Below, piece by piece: positions 32,943 to 40,427 of a DNA stretch of 64,000 nucleotides. The position numbers and the translations under genes were made by a program. The DNA comes from Microbacterium horticulturae (GTDB lineage Bacteria; Actinomycetota; Actinomycetes; Actinomycetales; Microbacteriaceae). Numbering within the stretch: position 1 is the first letter of the stretch; the number at the start of each line of letters is the position of its first letter. The stretch is from assembly GCF_029094505.1 (NCBI RefSeq), contig NZ_CP119108.1:62001-126000 (forward strand). Reading direction: 5' to 3'. Under the pieces are notes generated by a model, which worked only from the letters and a program-made list of their open reading frames with translations, ran no database searches and was not told where the DNA came from.

Positions 32943-33844
32943 CCGCGCAGACCCTCACTCCGCCGACGAAGACCCGCACCACGTCGCCGGCTTCGATGCC
33001 GAAGCGCCACAGGCGCGGCGGCTGGGGCATCGAGCGCCGGCCCGGCTGGTTCAGCTACACGCTCGTCGCGGTGTTCTTCATCGCAGGGGCCTACCCCCTG
33101 TACTGGTCGTTCATCATGGGGTCGCACGACAACACCGCGCTGACCCAGACCTGGCCGCCGCTGCTGCCGGGCGGGCAGTTCTGGAAGAACGTCGGCGAGG
33201 TGTTCGACACCGTCGACTTCTGGTTGGCCCTGGGCAACTCGATCATCGTGTCGGTCGTCATCTCGGCGTCGGTGATCTTCTTCTCGACCCTGGCCGGCTA
33301 CGCGTTCGCCAAGCTGCGCTTCCGGGGCCGCGAAGGCCTCATGGTGTTCGTCATCGCGACGCTCGCGGTCCCCACGCAGCTGGGCATCATCCCGATGTTC
33401 ATGATGATGAAGCAGTTCGGCTGGACCGGCACGCTCGGCGCCGTCATCATCCCGACGCTGGTCACGGCCTTCGGCGTCTTCTTCATGCGACAGTACCTCG
33501 TCGATGTGATCCCCGATGAGCTCATCGAGGCGGCGCGCATCGACGGCGCGAGCATGTTCCGCACGTTCTGGCACGTCGGCGTGCCCGCCGCGCGTCCCGC
33601 GATGGGCATCCTCGGGCTGTTCACGTTCATGACCGCGTGGACCGACTATCTGTGGCCATTGCTCGTGGTCCCGCAGAATCCGACCCTGCAGGTGGCGCTG
33701 AGCCAGCTGCAGAGCGCCCGCTACGTCGACTATTCCATTGTTCTCGCCGGGGCGATCCTGGCGACCCTGCCGCTGCTCGTGGTGCTCGTCCTGGCCGGAA
33801 AGCAGCTGGTCAGCGGCATCATGGCCGGTGCTGTGAAAGGCTGA
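32939..33844 (+). CDS. cebG: cellobiose ABC transporter permease, MalG type
   Basis: 301 residues with six membrane helices and the EAA motif LIEAARIDGASMFRTFWHVGVPAARP. A basic N-terminal tail (KRHRRGGWGIERRPGW) precedes helix 1. Forms the heteromeric pore with CebF. It ends 48 bases before the best bglC start, and all genes of the unit run in one direction. Confidence 0.94.
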   Translation: MTAQTLTPPTKTRTTSPASMPKRHRRGGWGIERRPGWFSYTLVAVFFIAGAYPLYWSFIMGSHDNTALTQTWPPLLPGGQFWKNVGEVFDTVDFWLALGNSIIVSVVISASVIFFSTLAGYAFAKLRFRGREGLMVFVIATLAVPTQLGIIPMFMMMKQFGWTGTLGAVIIPTLVTAFGVFFMRQYLVDVIPDELIEAARIDGASMFRTFWHVGVPAARPAMGILGLFTFMTAWTDYLWPLLVVPQNPTLQVALSQLQSARYVDYSIVLAGAILATLPLLVVLVLAGKQLVSGIMAGAVKG

Positions 33845-33892
33845 CCCTTGACGACACCTCGTTCCACCCTTCTCCGAGAGGACTCCGCCCGC

Positions 33893-35347
33893 ATGAGCAC
33901 GACCGGTCGCTCTTTTCCGCAGGACTTCCTGTTCGGTGCTGCGACGGCCGCCTATCAGATCGAAGGTGCCGCGCACGAAGACGGTCGCCGTGACTCGATC
34001 TGGGACGTGTTCTGCCGGGTGCCGGGAGCGGTCGTCGGCGGCGACAACGGCGATGTGGCATGCGACCACTACCACCGTTATCGCGACGACGTCGCGCTCA
34101 TGAAGCGCCTTGGGCTGCAGACGTACCGGTTCTCGGTGTCGTGGTCTCGAGTGCGCCCCGACGGCGGTGCTCTCAACCCGGCGGGCCTCGACTTCTACAA
34201 GCGGCTGGTCGACGAGCTGCGCGAAGCAGACATCCTGCCGTGGCTGACCCTGTACCACTGGGACCTCCCGCAGGCTCTGCAGGAGCGCGGCGGCTGGACG
34301 GCGCGCTCCACCGCCGATCTGTTCACCGAATATGCGCTCGACATGCACGACGCGCTCGGCGACCGGGTGCCGGTCTGGACGACGCTCAACGAGCCGTGGT
34401 GCGCCTCGTTCCTCAGTTACACCGGCGGCGAGCACGCGCCGGGGCACCACAGCATCGAGGAGGGGCTGCTCGCCTCGCACCACCTGCTGCTCGGTCACGG
34501 GCAGGCCGTGCGCGAGCTGCGTGCGCGCGACGCGTCGCTTGACCTCGGCATCACGCTCAACCACACGGTCGCCGACCCGGCCGACCCGCAGAAACCCGCC
34601 GACGTCGACGCCGCGCGCCGCGTCGACGGCCAGTTCAACCGGTGGTTCCTCGATCCGATCCACCGGGCGTCGTACCCGGCCGACATCGTGGAAGACATCC
34701 GGAAGGTGGATGCCGCGGCCGTGGCCTCCTTCGAGGCGGCCGTGCGCGACGGCGACTTGGCGACGATCGCCCAGCCGATCGACACGCAGGGCGTGAACTA
34801 CTACCACGGCGACCTCGTCTCGGGCACCGCCCCTGAGCACGCGCCCGTCTCCGGAGGACCTGCCACCACACGCGCCGGGCGCAGCCCGTATCCGTCGGAT
34901 GCCGGCATCCACCCCGTCGAACGAGGACTGCCGCGCACAGCTCAGGGCTGGGAGGTGCAGCCCGAGGGGCTCACCCGACTGCTGCAGCGCGTGCACGACG
35001 AGTACACCGGCGAGAAGGGCGTGCGCCTGTTCGTCACCGAGAACGGTGCGGCGTACGACGATGTCGTCACCGAAGGCGCCGTGCACGACCCGGACCGCGT
35101 CACGTACGTGCGCGCGCACCTCGGTGCGGTGCTGGACGCTGTGGATGCCGGGGTCGACGTGCGCGGCTACTTCTACTGGTCGCTGCTCGACAACTTCGAG
35201 TGGGCCTGGGGCTACGACAAGCGCTTCGGCATCGTGCGCGTCGACTACGAGACGCAGGAACGCACGCCCAAAGACAGCGCGCTGGAGTACGCCCGGATCA
35301 TCGCCGAGCGCGCACTCGATGACGTCTCGACCGCGGGTGCCCGGTAG
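33893..35347 (+). CDS. bglC: GH1 beta-glucosidase BglC
   Basis: 484 residues. Cleaves imported cellobiose and short cello-oligosaccharides to glucose. Retaining GH1 TIM barrel: FPQDFLFGAATAAYQIEGA at the N-terminus, acid/base Glu167 in TTLNEPW, nucleophile Glu383 in FVTENGA, and the SLLDNFEWAWGYDKRFG C-terminal aglycone/substrate region. No signal peptide, so intracellular. I prefer the ATG giving MSTTGRSFPQ (GAGAGG upstream) over a TTG 45 bases earlier. Confidence 0.96.
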   Translation: MSTTGRSFPQDFLFGAATAAYQIEGAAHEDGRRDSIWDVFCRVPGAVVGGDNGDVACDHYHRYRDDVALMKRLGLQTYRFSVSWSRVRPDGGALNPAGLDFYKRLVDELREADILPWLTLYHWDLPQALQERGGWTARSTADLFTEYALDMHDALGDRVPVWTTLNEPWCASFLSYTGGEHAPGHHSIEEGLLASHHLLLGHGQAVRELRARDASLDLGITLNHTVADPADPQKPADVDAARRVDGQFNRWFLDPIHRASYPADIVEDIRKVDAAAVASFEAAVRDGDLATIAQPIDTQGVNYYHGDLVSGTAPEHAPVSGGPATTRAGRSPYPSDAGIHPVERGLPRTAQGWEVQPEGLTRLLQRVHDEYTGEKGVRLFVTENGAAYDDVVTEGAVHDPDRVTYVRAHLGAVLDAVDAGVDVRGYFYWSLLDNFEWAWGYDKRFGIVRVDYETQERTPKDSALEYARIIAERALDDVSTAGAR

Positions 35348-35357
35348 CATCCCGCAT

Positions 35358-36371
35358 GTGAAGCAAGCGATGAACCATGCGGCCGTGACGATCGAGGAGG
35401 TCGCCGCCGCGGCGGGCGTCTCGCGCTCGACCGTGTCGCGCGTGGTCAACGGGTCGACGGCGGTGAGTCCGGCAGCGCTCGAATCAGTGCAGAAGGCGAT
35501 CGCCGATCTCAAGTACGTGCCCAACAGGGCGGCGCGGTCGCTGGCGAGCCGGCAGACGCTGGCCATCGGCCTGGTCGTGCCCGAAGACACCACACGGTTC
35601 TTCGGCGACCCGTTCTTCGCGTCGATCGTGTCGGGGATCAACGAGCGGCTTGTGCGCAGCGACTACGTGCTGAACCTGTTCATCGCCAGCGACGACCCCG
35701 GTCACAAGATGACGAGCTACATGCGCGGCGGCAATGTCGACGGGGCGATCATCGTGTCGCACCACACCAGCGACACGTTCGTCGACCGCATCGCCGCAAC
35801 CATGCCGGTCGTCTACGGCGGCCGCCCGGTGCGTCACCGTGAGGGCGACCACTACGTCGACATCGACAATATCGCCGCGAGTCGGGACGCCACCGAGTAC
35901 CTCATCTCCCAGGGGCGGCGCCGTCTTGCGACGATCACCGGACCGCTGACGATGGCGGCCTCGGTCGACCGCCTGCAGGGCTATCACTCGGCGCTGACGG
36001 ACGCCGGTCTGCCCGAGGGCATCAACGTCGACGGCGAGTTCTCGTCGGACGGCGGGGCTGAGGCGATGAGGCAGATCCTCGCCGCCGGTGATCCGCCGGA
36101 TGGGATCTTCGTCGCGAGCGACCTGATGGCCCGCGGGGCGATCGAGGTGCTGCAGTCCGCCGGCCTGCGCGTGCCCGATGACGTGGCCGTTGTCGGGTTC
36201 GACGACTCGCCGGTCGCCGTTTCGGGGGCGCCGGCCCTGACCACGATGCGCCAGCCGTCGTTCGAGCAGGGGCAGACGATGGCAGGGCTGCTTCTTGACA
36301 TCCTCGCGGGGCAGAATCCGCCGCACGGCACGATCCTGTCGGCCGAACTCGTGGTGCGCGCCTCGGCGTAG
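35358..36371 (+). CDS. cebR: LacI-family cellobiose repressor CebR
   Basis: 337 residues. HTH: VTIEEVAAAAGVSRSTVSRVVNGSTAVSPAALESVQKAIADLKYVPNRAARSLASRQT, then the sugar-binding core ending TTMRQPSFEQGQTMAGLLLDIL. It binds TGGGAGCGCTCCCA boxes, three of which precede cebE, and releases them with cellobiose. The GTG at 35358 is 10 bases after bglC; an ATG four codons later is possible. As last gene of the operon it is autoregulated. Identification rests on operator match and operon content. Confidence 0.93.
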   Translation: MKQAMNHAAVTIEEVAAAAGVSRSTVSRVVNGSTAVSPAALESVQKAIADLKYVPNRAARSLASRQTLAIGLVVPEDTTRFFGDPFFASIVSGINERLVRSDYVLNLFIASDDPGHKMTSYMRGGNVDGAIIVSHHTSDTFVDRIAATMPVVYGGRPVRHREGDHYVDIDNIAASRDATEYLISQGRRRLATITGPLTMAASVDRLQGYHSALTDAGLPEGINVDGEFSSDGGAEAMRQILAAGDPPDGIFVASDLMARGAIEVLQSAGLRVPDDVAVVGFDDSPVAVSGAPALTTMRQPSFEQGQTMAGLLLDILAGQNPPHGTILSAELVVRASA

Positions 36372-36456
36372 GGCCGGGGCGGCGTGGCAGGGCGCGGCGC
36401 GGCGCGGTGTCCGGTGCTCGGCGTCCGGTGGCTCGGCGCCCGCCCTCCGGCGCAGC

Positions 36457-36552
36457 GCGCGCCGCGAACTCAGCCCGCCGCGCGCCGCGAACTCAGCCCG
36501 CCGCGCGCCGCGAACTCAGCCCGCCGCGCGCCGCGAACTCAGCCCGCCGCGC
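36457..36552. repeat. four tandem 23-base repeats
   Basis: The word AACTCAGCCCGCCGCGCGCC starts at 36467, 36490, 36513 and 36536 (the last copy diverges after the first 17 bases), a 23-base period. The stop codon of the minus-strand DUF1801 gene lies inside the last unit, and each unit repeats the same CTGAG, so units were added just beyond that stop. There are no spacers, so this is not a CRISPR array. Copy number is likely variable between strains. Confidence 0.85.
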
Positions 36553-36991
36553 GGCGCACGAGCTCGGCAATGCGCTTCTCGTCGTCGGCGGTCAGCGACA
36601 GGATCGCGTACGACGTCGGCCACATCTGTCCGTCGTCGAGCAGGGCGTTGGTCTCGAACCCGAGGGTGGCGTAACGATCCTTGAACTTGGCAGCGGGCTT
36701 GAAGAACAGCACGACCTTGCCTCCGCGCGTGTAGGCGGGGAAGCCGTACCAGGTCTTCGAACCGAGCTGCGGCGCGACCTCGGTCACGATGTCATCGATG
36801 CCCTGCGCGATGACCCGGTCGCTGTCGTCCATACCCGCGATGGCGTCGACCAACTCTTGCCGGTCGAGCGCGGCCTTCTCTTCGGGCGACTTGCCCTTGC
36901 GCTGCTGCGCCTTCATCTCGGCGGCACGCTGCCGCATCGCTGAGCGCTCTTCCGCGCTGAAACCGGACTTGGTGGATGACTCTGTGCTCAT
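36539..36991 (-). CDS. DUF1801 protein (YdhG-like)
   Basis: 150 residues. A charged helical N-terminus (FSAEERSAMRQRAAEMKAQQRKGKSPEEKAALDRQELVDAIAGM) precedes the DUF1801 core: GSKTWYGFPAYTRGGKVVLFFKPAAKFKDRYATLGFETNALLDDGQMWPTSYAI. The family includes the proposed iron chaperone frataxin-like YdhG, but the biochemical role is unsettled. The ATG at 36991 is preferred; a GTG three codons upstream is possible. A second DUF1801 gene lies divergently at 37188. Confidence 0.85.
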   Translation of the reverse strand: MSTESSTKSGFSAEERSAMRQRAAEMKAQQRKGKSPEEKAALDRQELVDAIAGMDDSDRVIAQGIDDIVTEVAPQLGSKTWYGFPAYTRGGKVVLFFKPAAKFKDRYATLGFETNALLDDGQMWPTSYAILSLTADDEKRIAELVRRAAG

Positions 36992-37164
36992 GTCGTTCAC
37001 GATACGGATGCGGCATCCCGCGCGCTTCTCGAATCCTGCTCGAGTTCGAGGGACAGGGCGATCTGGCCGAGTTCCCGCTCGCCGGCGACACGCTCTCGCT
37101 GACGGCGGATCTCACGGTCATCGAGCGTGAGATCCTCGACGAAAGCGAGACCGCACGGCGGTGA
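36976..37164 (+). CDS. doubtful small ORF between two DUF1801 genes
   Basis: 62 codons; the C-terminal part reads LLEFEGQGDLAEFPLAGDTLSLTADLTVIEREILDESETARR, which looks protein-like. However, the N-terminal 20 residues overlap the start of the divergent DUF1801 gene and are Cys/Arg-rich. It may be the 3' remnant of a lost gene. I list it because the composition of its second half is better than most chance frames here. Confidence 0.25.
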   Translation: MTLCSCRSRYGCGIPRASRILLEFEGQGDLAEFPLAGDTLSLTADLTVIEREILDESETARR

Positions 37165-37187
37165 GCGGAGAAGGGGATGATGCGACC

Positions 37188-37583
37188 ATGAGCACACACG
37201 AGACATCTGCCCGAGAAGAAGTCGACGCGATCATCGCCGGGGCCGGCGGGTGGCGGGCGGAGGCGCTCGCGACGATCCGCGCCGTCATCATCAGCGCCGA
37301 CCCTGAGATCGTCGAGGAGATCAAGTGGCGCAAACCGTCGAAGCCCGAGGGGGTCGCCACATGGACCTGTCGGGGGAACGTCTGCATGGCGGACGTGCTG
37401 AAGAAGGCGGTGCGCCTGACGTTTCCCCGGGGCGCGCGGCTGGACGACCCGACGGGCCTCTTCAACGCGCGGCTAGACGGCAGCACCGTCCGTGCGATCG
37501 ACGTCTTCGAGGGCGCACAGGTCGATGAGGGCGCGCTGCGCCGGCTCGTGCTCGAGGCGGTCGCGGAGAACCGGGCGGGGTGA
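37188..37583 (+). CDS. second DUF1801 protein
   Basis: 131 residues, only distantly similar to the first copy: REEVDAIIAGAGGWRAEALATIRAVIISADPEIVEEIKWRKPSKPEGVATWTCRGNVCMADVLKKAVRLTFPRGARLDDPTGLFNARLDGSTVRAIDVFEG. It carries two Cys (TCRGNVCM) not found in the neighbour. The ATG has AGAAGGGG nine bases upstream. This subtype is widespread in actinobacteria; no function is known. Confidence 0.88.
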   Translation: MSTHETSAREEVDAIIAGAGGWRAEALATIRAVIISADPEIVEEIKWRKPSKPEGVATWTCRGNVCMADVLKKAVRLTFPRGARLDDPTGLFNARLDGSTVRAIDVFEGAQVDEGALRRLVLEAVAENRAG

Positions 37584-37603
37584 GGCCGGCGAAAGACACG
37601 GAG

Positions 37604-37724
37604 GTGGATGCCGCGGCCGCTGTCTTCGGACGGCCCGAGCCGCGGCATCCCGTTCTCATCCATCGCGAGAACACGCTTGTGCACGCCTCTCCGCCGGATG
37701 CGCGTGCACGAGCGTGTGCTCGCG
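37604..37724. terminator. two adjacent intergenic hairpins
   Basis: Hairpin 1: GGATGCCGC at 37606-37614 faces GCGGCATCC at 37642-37650, with flanking GC pairs. Hairpin 2: 23-base arms 37664-37686 and 37702-37724 match at 21 positions around a 15-base loop and contain CACGCTTGTGCACGC. They lie between the convergent ends of the DUF1801 gene and the permease gene and can end both transcripts. A smaller dyad (GCTGAACGGTC, 37755-37765 and 37772-37782) follows. Confidence 0.65.
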
Positions 37725-37825
37725 GAGGGCAATGAGGGGAGAAGCGCGCGGGTCGCTGAACGGTCAAAACCGACTGTTGAGCGGATGCTGTCGCCCCGGC
37801 ACCGCGGAGCGCCCTGCGCCGCCCG

Positions 37826-39181
37826 CTACTTCGCCTCGACGTCGTGCGGGTCGCCGCCGAGCTGGCCCACGGCCGGGATCGGGCCGCCGTCGTCGGCACC
37901 GGTCTTGCGTACGCGGGCGATGAAGTTGCCGAGGTGGTAGATGAGCAGTGCCGCGACGGTGCCGATCACGATGGCGCCGAGCTGGAAGTTTCCCCAACCC
38001 ATCGCGAAGCCCGCGATCGCGATCACGAATGACACCGCGACCGTGTACTGGTTGACGGGGCGCGAGAAGTCGACGCGGTTGTCGACCCAGATCTTGATGC
38101 CGATGACGCCGATCAGGCCGTACAGCGCGGTTGTCACGCCGCCGAGCATTCCCGGGGGGATCGTGTTGAACAGCGCACCGATCTTGGGCGAGAAGGCCAG
38201 CAAGATTGCCACGATGCCCGCGACCCAGTACGCGGCCGTCGAGTAGACGCGGGTTGCGGCCATGACGCCGATGTTCTCGCCGTATGTCGTGGTGCCCGAT
38301 CCGCCGAATGCGCCGGCGAGCGTGGTCGAGACGCCGTCGGCGATGAGCGCCCGGCCGGTGTGCTTGTTGATCGAGGGGTCCTCGGTCATCGTCGCGACGC
38401 CGCGCACGTGCCCGACGTTTTCAGCGATGAGCACCAGGACGACCGGCAGAAACATCGGCACGGCCGCCCACGCGAGGCCGTCGCCGAAGCCGGCGAGGTG
38501 GAACTGCGGCAGACCGATCCAGGCGGCCTTGGCCACGGCGTCGAACGAGACCTGGTTCGTCAGCGCCGCCACGATGTAGCCGACGACCACGCCGAGGAAG
38601 ATCGAGATGCGCCCGAGGAATCCGCGGAACAGCACGCTGAACAGGATGACGGCCACCAGCGTCACGGTCGCAAGCTCCGGCTGCTGTTGGAAGTTGTTCC
38701 AGGCGGCGGGTGCCAGGTTGAAGCCGATGAGCGCCACGATCGAGCCCGCGACCACCGGCGGCATGAGCTTGTCGATCCAGCGCACGCCGGCCTTCTGCAC
38801 GATGAAGCCGACGATCGCCAGCAGCACGCCCGCGGCGACGATGCCGAGCAGCGCCTGCGTGATCTGCAACGGTGTCTCGAGCGCCTTGCCGGCGTTCAGC
38901 GCGGTGATCGGCGCGATGAACGCGAACGACGAGCCGAGGTAGCTGGGCATCTTGTTTCGGGTGATGACCAGGAACAGCAGCGTTCCCAGGCCGGAGAAAA
39001 GGAGGGTCGTCGAGACGGGGAATCCGGTGAGGATCGGTACGAGGAACGTCGCGCCGAACATCGCGACGACGTGCTGCGCGCCGATCGCGATCGTGGCGCC
39101 CCAGCTCAGCCGTTCGCTCGGGTGCACCACCTTTCCGGGCTCGACATTGCGGCCGTTGCCGTGCAGGGTCCAGAGGGGCAT
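37826..39181 (-). CDS. NCS2-family uracil/xanthine permease
   Basis: 451 residues from the ATG giving MPLWTLHGNG, with about 12-14 membrane segments. NCS2 marks: GATFLVPILTGFPVSTTLLFSGLGTLLF, LIAENVGHVRGVATM (substrate Glu) and GSGTTTYGENIGVMAATRVYS (second substrate Glu). The pattern is closest to the uracil (UraA/RutG) branch, but xanthine or another purine cannot be excluded. It would import nucleobases by H+ symport. A TAAAGT at 39227-39222 could be the -10 of its promoter. Confidence 0.92.
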   Translation of the reverse strand: MPLWTLHGNGRNVEPGKVVHPSERLSWGATIAIGAQHVVAMFGATFLVPILTGFPVSTTLLFSGLGTLLFLVITRNKMPSYLGSSFAFIAPITALNAGKALETPLQITQALLGIVAAGVLLAIVGFIVQKAGVRWIDKLMPPVVAGSIVALIGFNLAPAAWNNFQQQPELATVTLVAVILFSVLFRGFLGRISIFLGVVVGYIVAALTNQVSFDAVAKAAWIGLPQFHLAGFGDGLAWAAVPMFLPVVLVLIAENVGHVRGVATMTEDPSINKHTGRALIADGVSTTLAGAFGGSGTTTYGENIGVMAATRVYSTAAYWVAGIVAILLAFSPKIGALFNTIPPGMLGGVTTALYGLIGVIGIKIWVDNRVDFSRPVNQYTVAVSFVIAIAGFAMGWGNFQLGAIVIGTVAALLIYHLGNFIARVRKTGADDGGPIPAVGQLGGDPHDVEAK

Positions 39182-39382
39182 GCGGTCTCCAGGGGTGAGG
39201 GGCGGGGATGCCGCCTCCAGAACTTTACCTGGGAGGGGACTGTGAACCACAGACCCGAGGGGGACCAGGCGTGCAAGACGGCGGTGACCGTCGGCATCCA
39301 CCTCCGGCATTGATCCGGCGGGAACGGAGCCGACCCCCTCCGGACGGCGCTAGCGTCGATTCTGTATCCAGAAGGGAGCTCC

Positions 39383-39622
39383 ATGAGCGAGTCCGAAATC
39401 CTTGATGTCCGCGAACTGATCCCGGCCCAGCGGCACGTGATCATCTTCGAGAAGTACAACGCCCTCGAGCCCGGGCAGTCCTACATTCTCGTCAACGACC
39501 ACGACCCGAAGCCGCTGTACTACCAGTTCGCAGCCGAGCACGAGGGCCAGTTCACCTGGGAGTACCTCGAAGAGGGGCCGACGACCTGGCGCGTCGAGAT
39601 CGGTCGCCCCGAGTCCAACTGA
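39383..39622 (+). CDS. DUF2249 protein
   Basis: 79 residues of the DUF2249 family, a small alpha/beta TusA-like fold: ILDVRELIPAQRHVIIFEKYNALEPGQSYILVNDHDPKPLYYQFAAEHEGQFTWEYLEEGPTTWRVEIGR. The signature HDPKPLYYQ is present. Family members accompany genes for anaerobic and nitrogen-oxide metabolism, which fits the neighbouring anaerobic ribonucleotide reductase. Good ribosome site (AAGGGAG). Confidence 0.92.
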   Translation: MSESEILDVRELIPAQRHVIIFEKYNALEPGQSYILVNDHDPKPLYYQFAAEHEGQFTWEYLEEGPTTWRVEIGRPESN

Positions 39623-39628
39623 CGAAGA

Positions 39629-39662
39629 CCCCCGCCGCGCGGGTGGTCGCGCGCGGCGGGGG
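39629..39662. terminator. GC-rich hairpin between DUF2249 gene and nrdG
   Basis: CCCCCGCCGCGC (39629-39640) and its exact complement (39651-39662) with a 10-base loop, directly between two convergent stop codons. No T-run. It is the expected two-way terminator. Confidence 0.8.
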
Positions 39663-39671
39663 CGGTCTGCG

Positions 39672-40427
39672 TCAGCGGATGATCAGCCGCTCGAACCGGT
39701 CGGCGTCCACGACGCCCAGGTCGACCGGGCGTCCGGGGCCGTCGACCCGCGGCATCCCGTCTCTCGTGCCGGTCGTGCGGAACCGCTGCAAGGCCCACGT
39801 GCCCACGCCGATGCCGGCCAGCCGGTCGGCGAGCGTGCAGAGCCCGGCCTCGTCGATCGCGTCGGAGTGCACCGTGGTGCGCACTTCGTAGTCGAGGGGA
39901 TGCCGCGAACCGGCGCGTCGCGCATGCTCGTGCAAGACCAGCTCGAGGGCGTGCCACGCCCGGACGGCCCCGCCGCCGCGGCCCACGACGTGGTCGTAGC
40001 CGGCGTCGGTGGCCTTGATGTCAAGACCCACCCAGTCGAGGCGGGGCAGCAGCCGTTCAAGCCGCCTCGGGTATGCACCCGAGGTATGCAGCCCCACGCC
40101 GAAGCCGAGGGCGCGGACCTCGTCGACGGCCTGGTCGAGCGCCGCGTGCAGGGTCGGCTCGCCGCCCGAGAACACGATGCCGTCCAGCATCCCGGCCCGC
40201 CGCCCCAAGAACGAGATGACCTCGTTCCACGCGAGCTGCCCGGGCGCGCGCGGGTCGATGAGCGCCGGGTTGTGGCAGTAGAAGCAGTCCCACGGGCAGC
40301 CCTGCAGGAAGACGGTGGCCACGAGGTGCTCGGGCCAGTCCACCGACGAGATGCGCGTCATGCCCGCCACGCGCAACCGGTTCGGCGCCGCGGGCGCGGC
40401 CGGCCCCGCCCCGACGTTCTCGCTCAC
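39672..40427 (-). CDS. nrdG: anaerobic ribonucleotide reductase activating protein NrdG
   Basis: 251 residues. Radical SAM enzyme that makes the glycyl radical on NrdD. The 4Fe-4S motif CPWDCFYC (Cys44, Cys48, Cys51) and SAM-site GGEPT are visible. It is somewhat longer than the enterobacterial NrdG, with a C-terminal extension typical of the actinobacterial and archaeal type. The GTG start overlaps the nrdD stop (GTGA), so the pair is coupled. Confidence 0.95.
   Translation of the reverse strand: MSENVGAGPAAPAAPNRLRVAGMTRISSVDWPEHLVATVFLQGCPWDCFYCHNPALIDPRAPGQLAWNEVISFLGRRAGMLDGIVFSGGEPTLHAALDQAVDEVRALGFGVGLHTSGAYPRRLERLLPRLDWVGLDIKATDAGYDHVVGRGGGAVRAWHALELVLHEHARRAGSRHPLDYEVRTTVHSDAIDEAGLCTLADRLAGIGVGTWALQRFRTTGTRDGMPRVDGPGRPVDLGVVDADRFERLIIR

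Noticed and set aside
32276-35641. A 1121-codon open frame on the minus strand across the cebellobiose operon
   Set aside because: It is antisense to cebF, cebG and bglC, all of which have clear family motifs. High GC leaves few stop codons in the shadow frame, and its translation (Arg, His, Asp, Gln-rich) matches nothing.
36457-36552. Possible CRISPR array
   Set aside because: The four 23-base units are directly adjacent with no spacers, and no cas gene is in the window.
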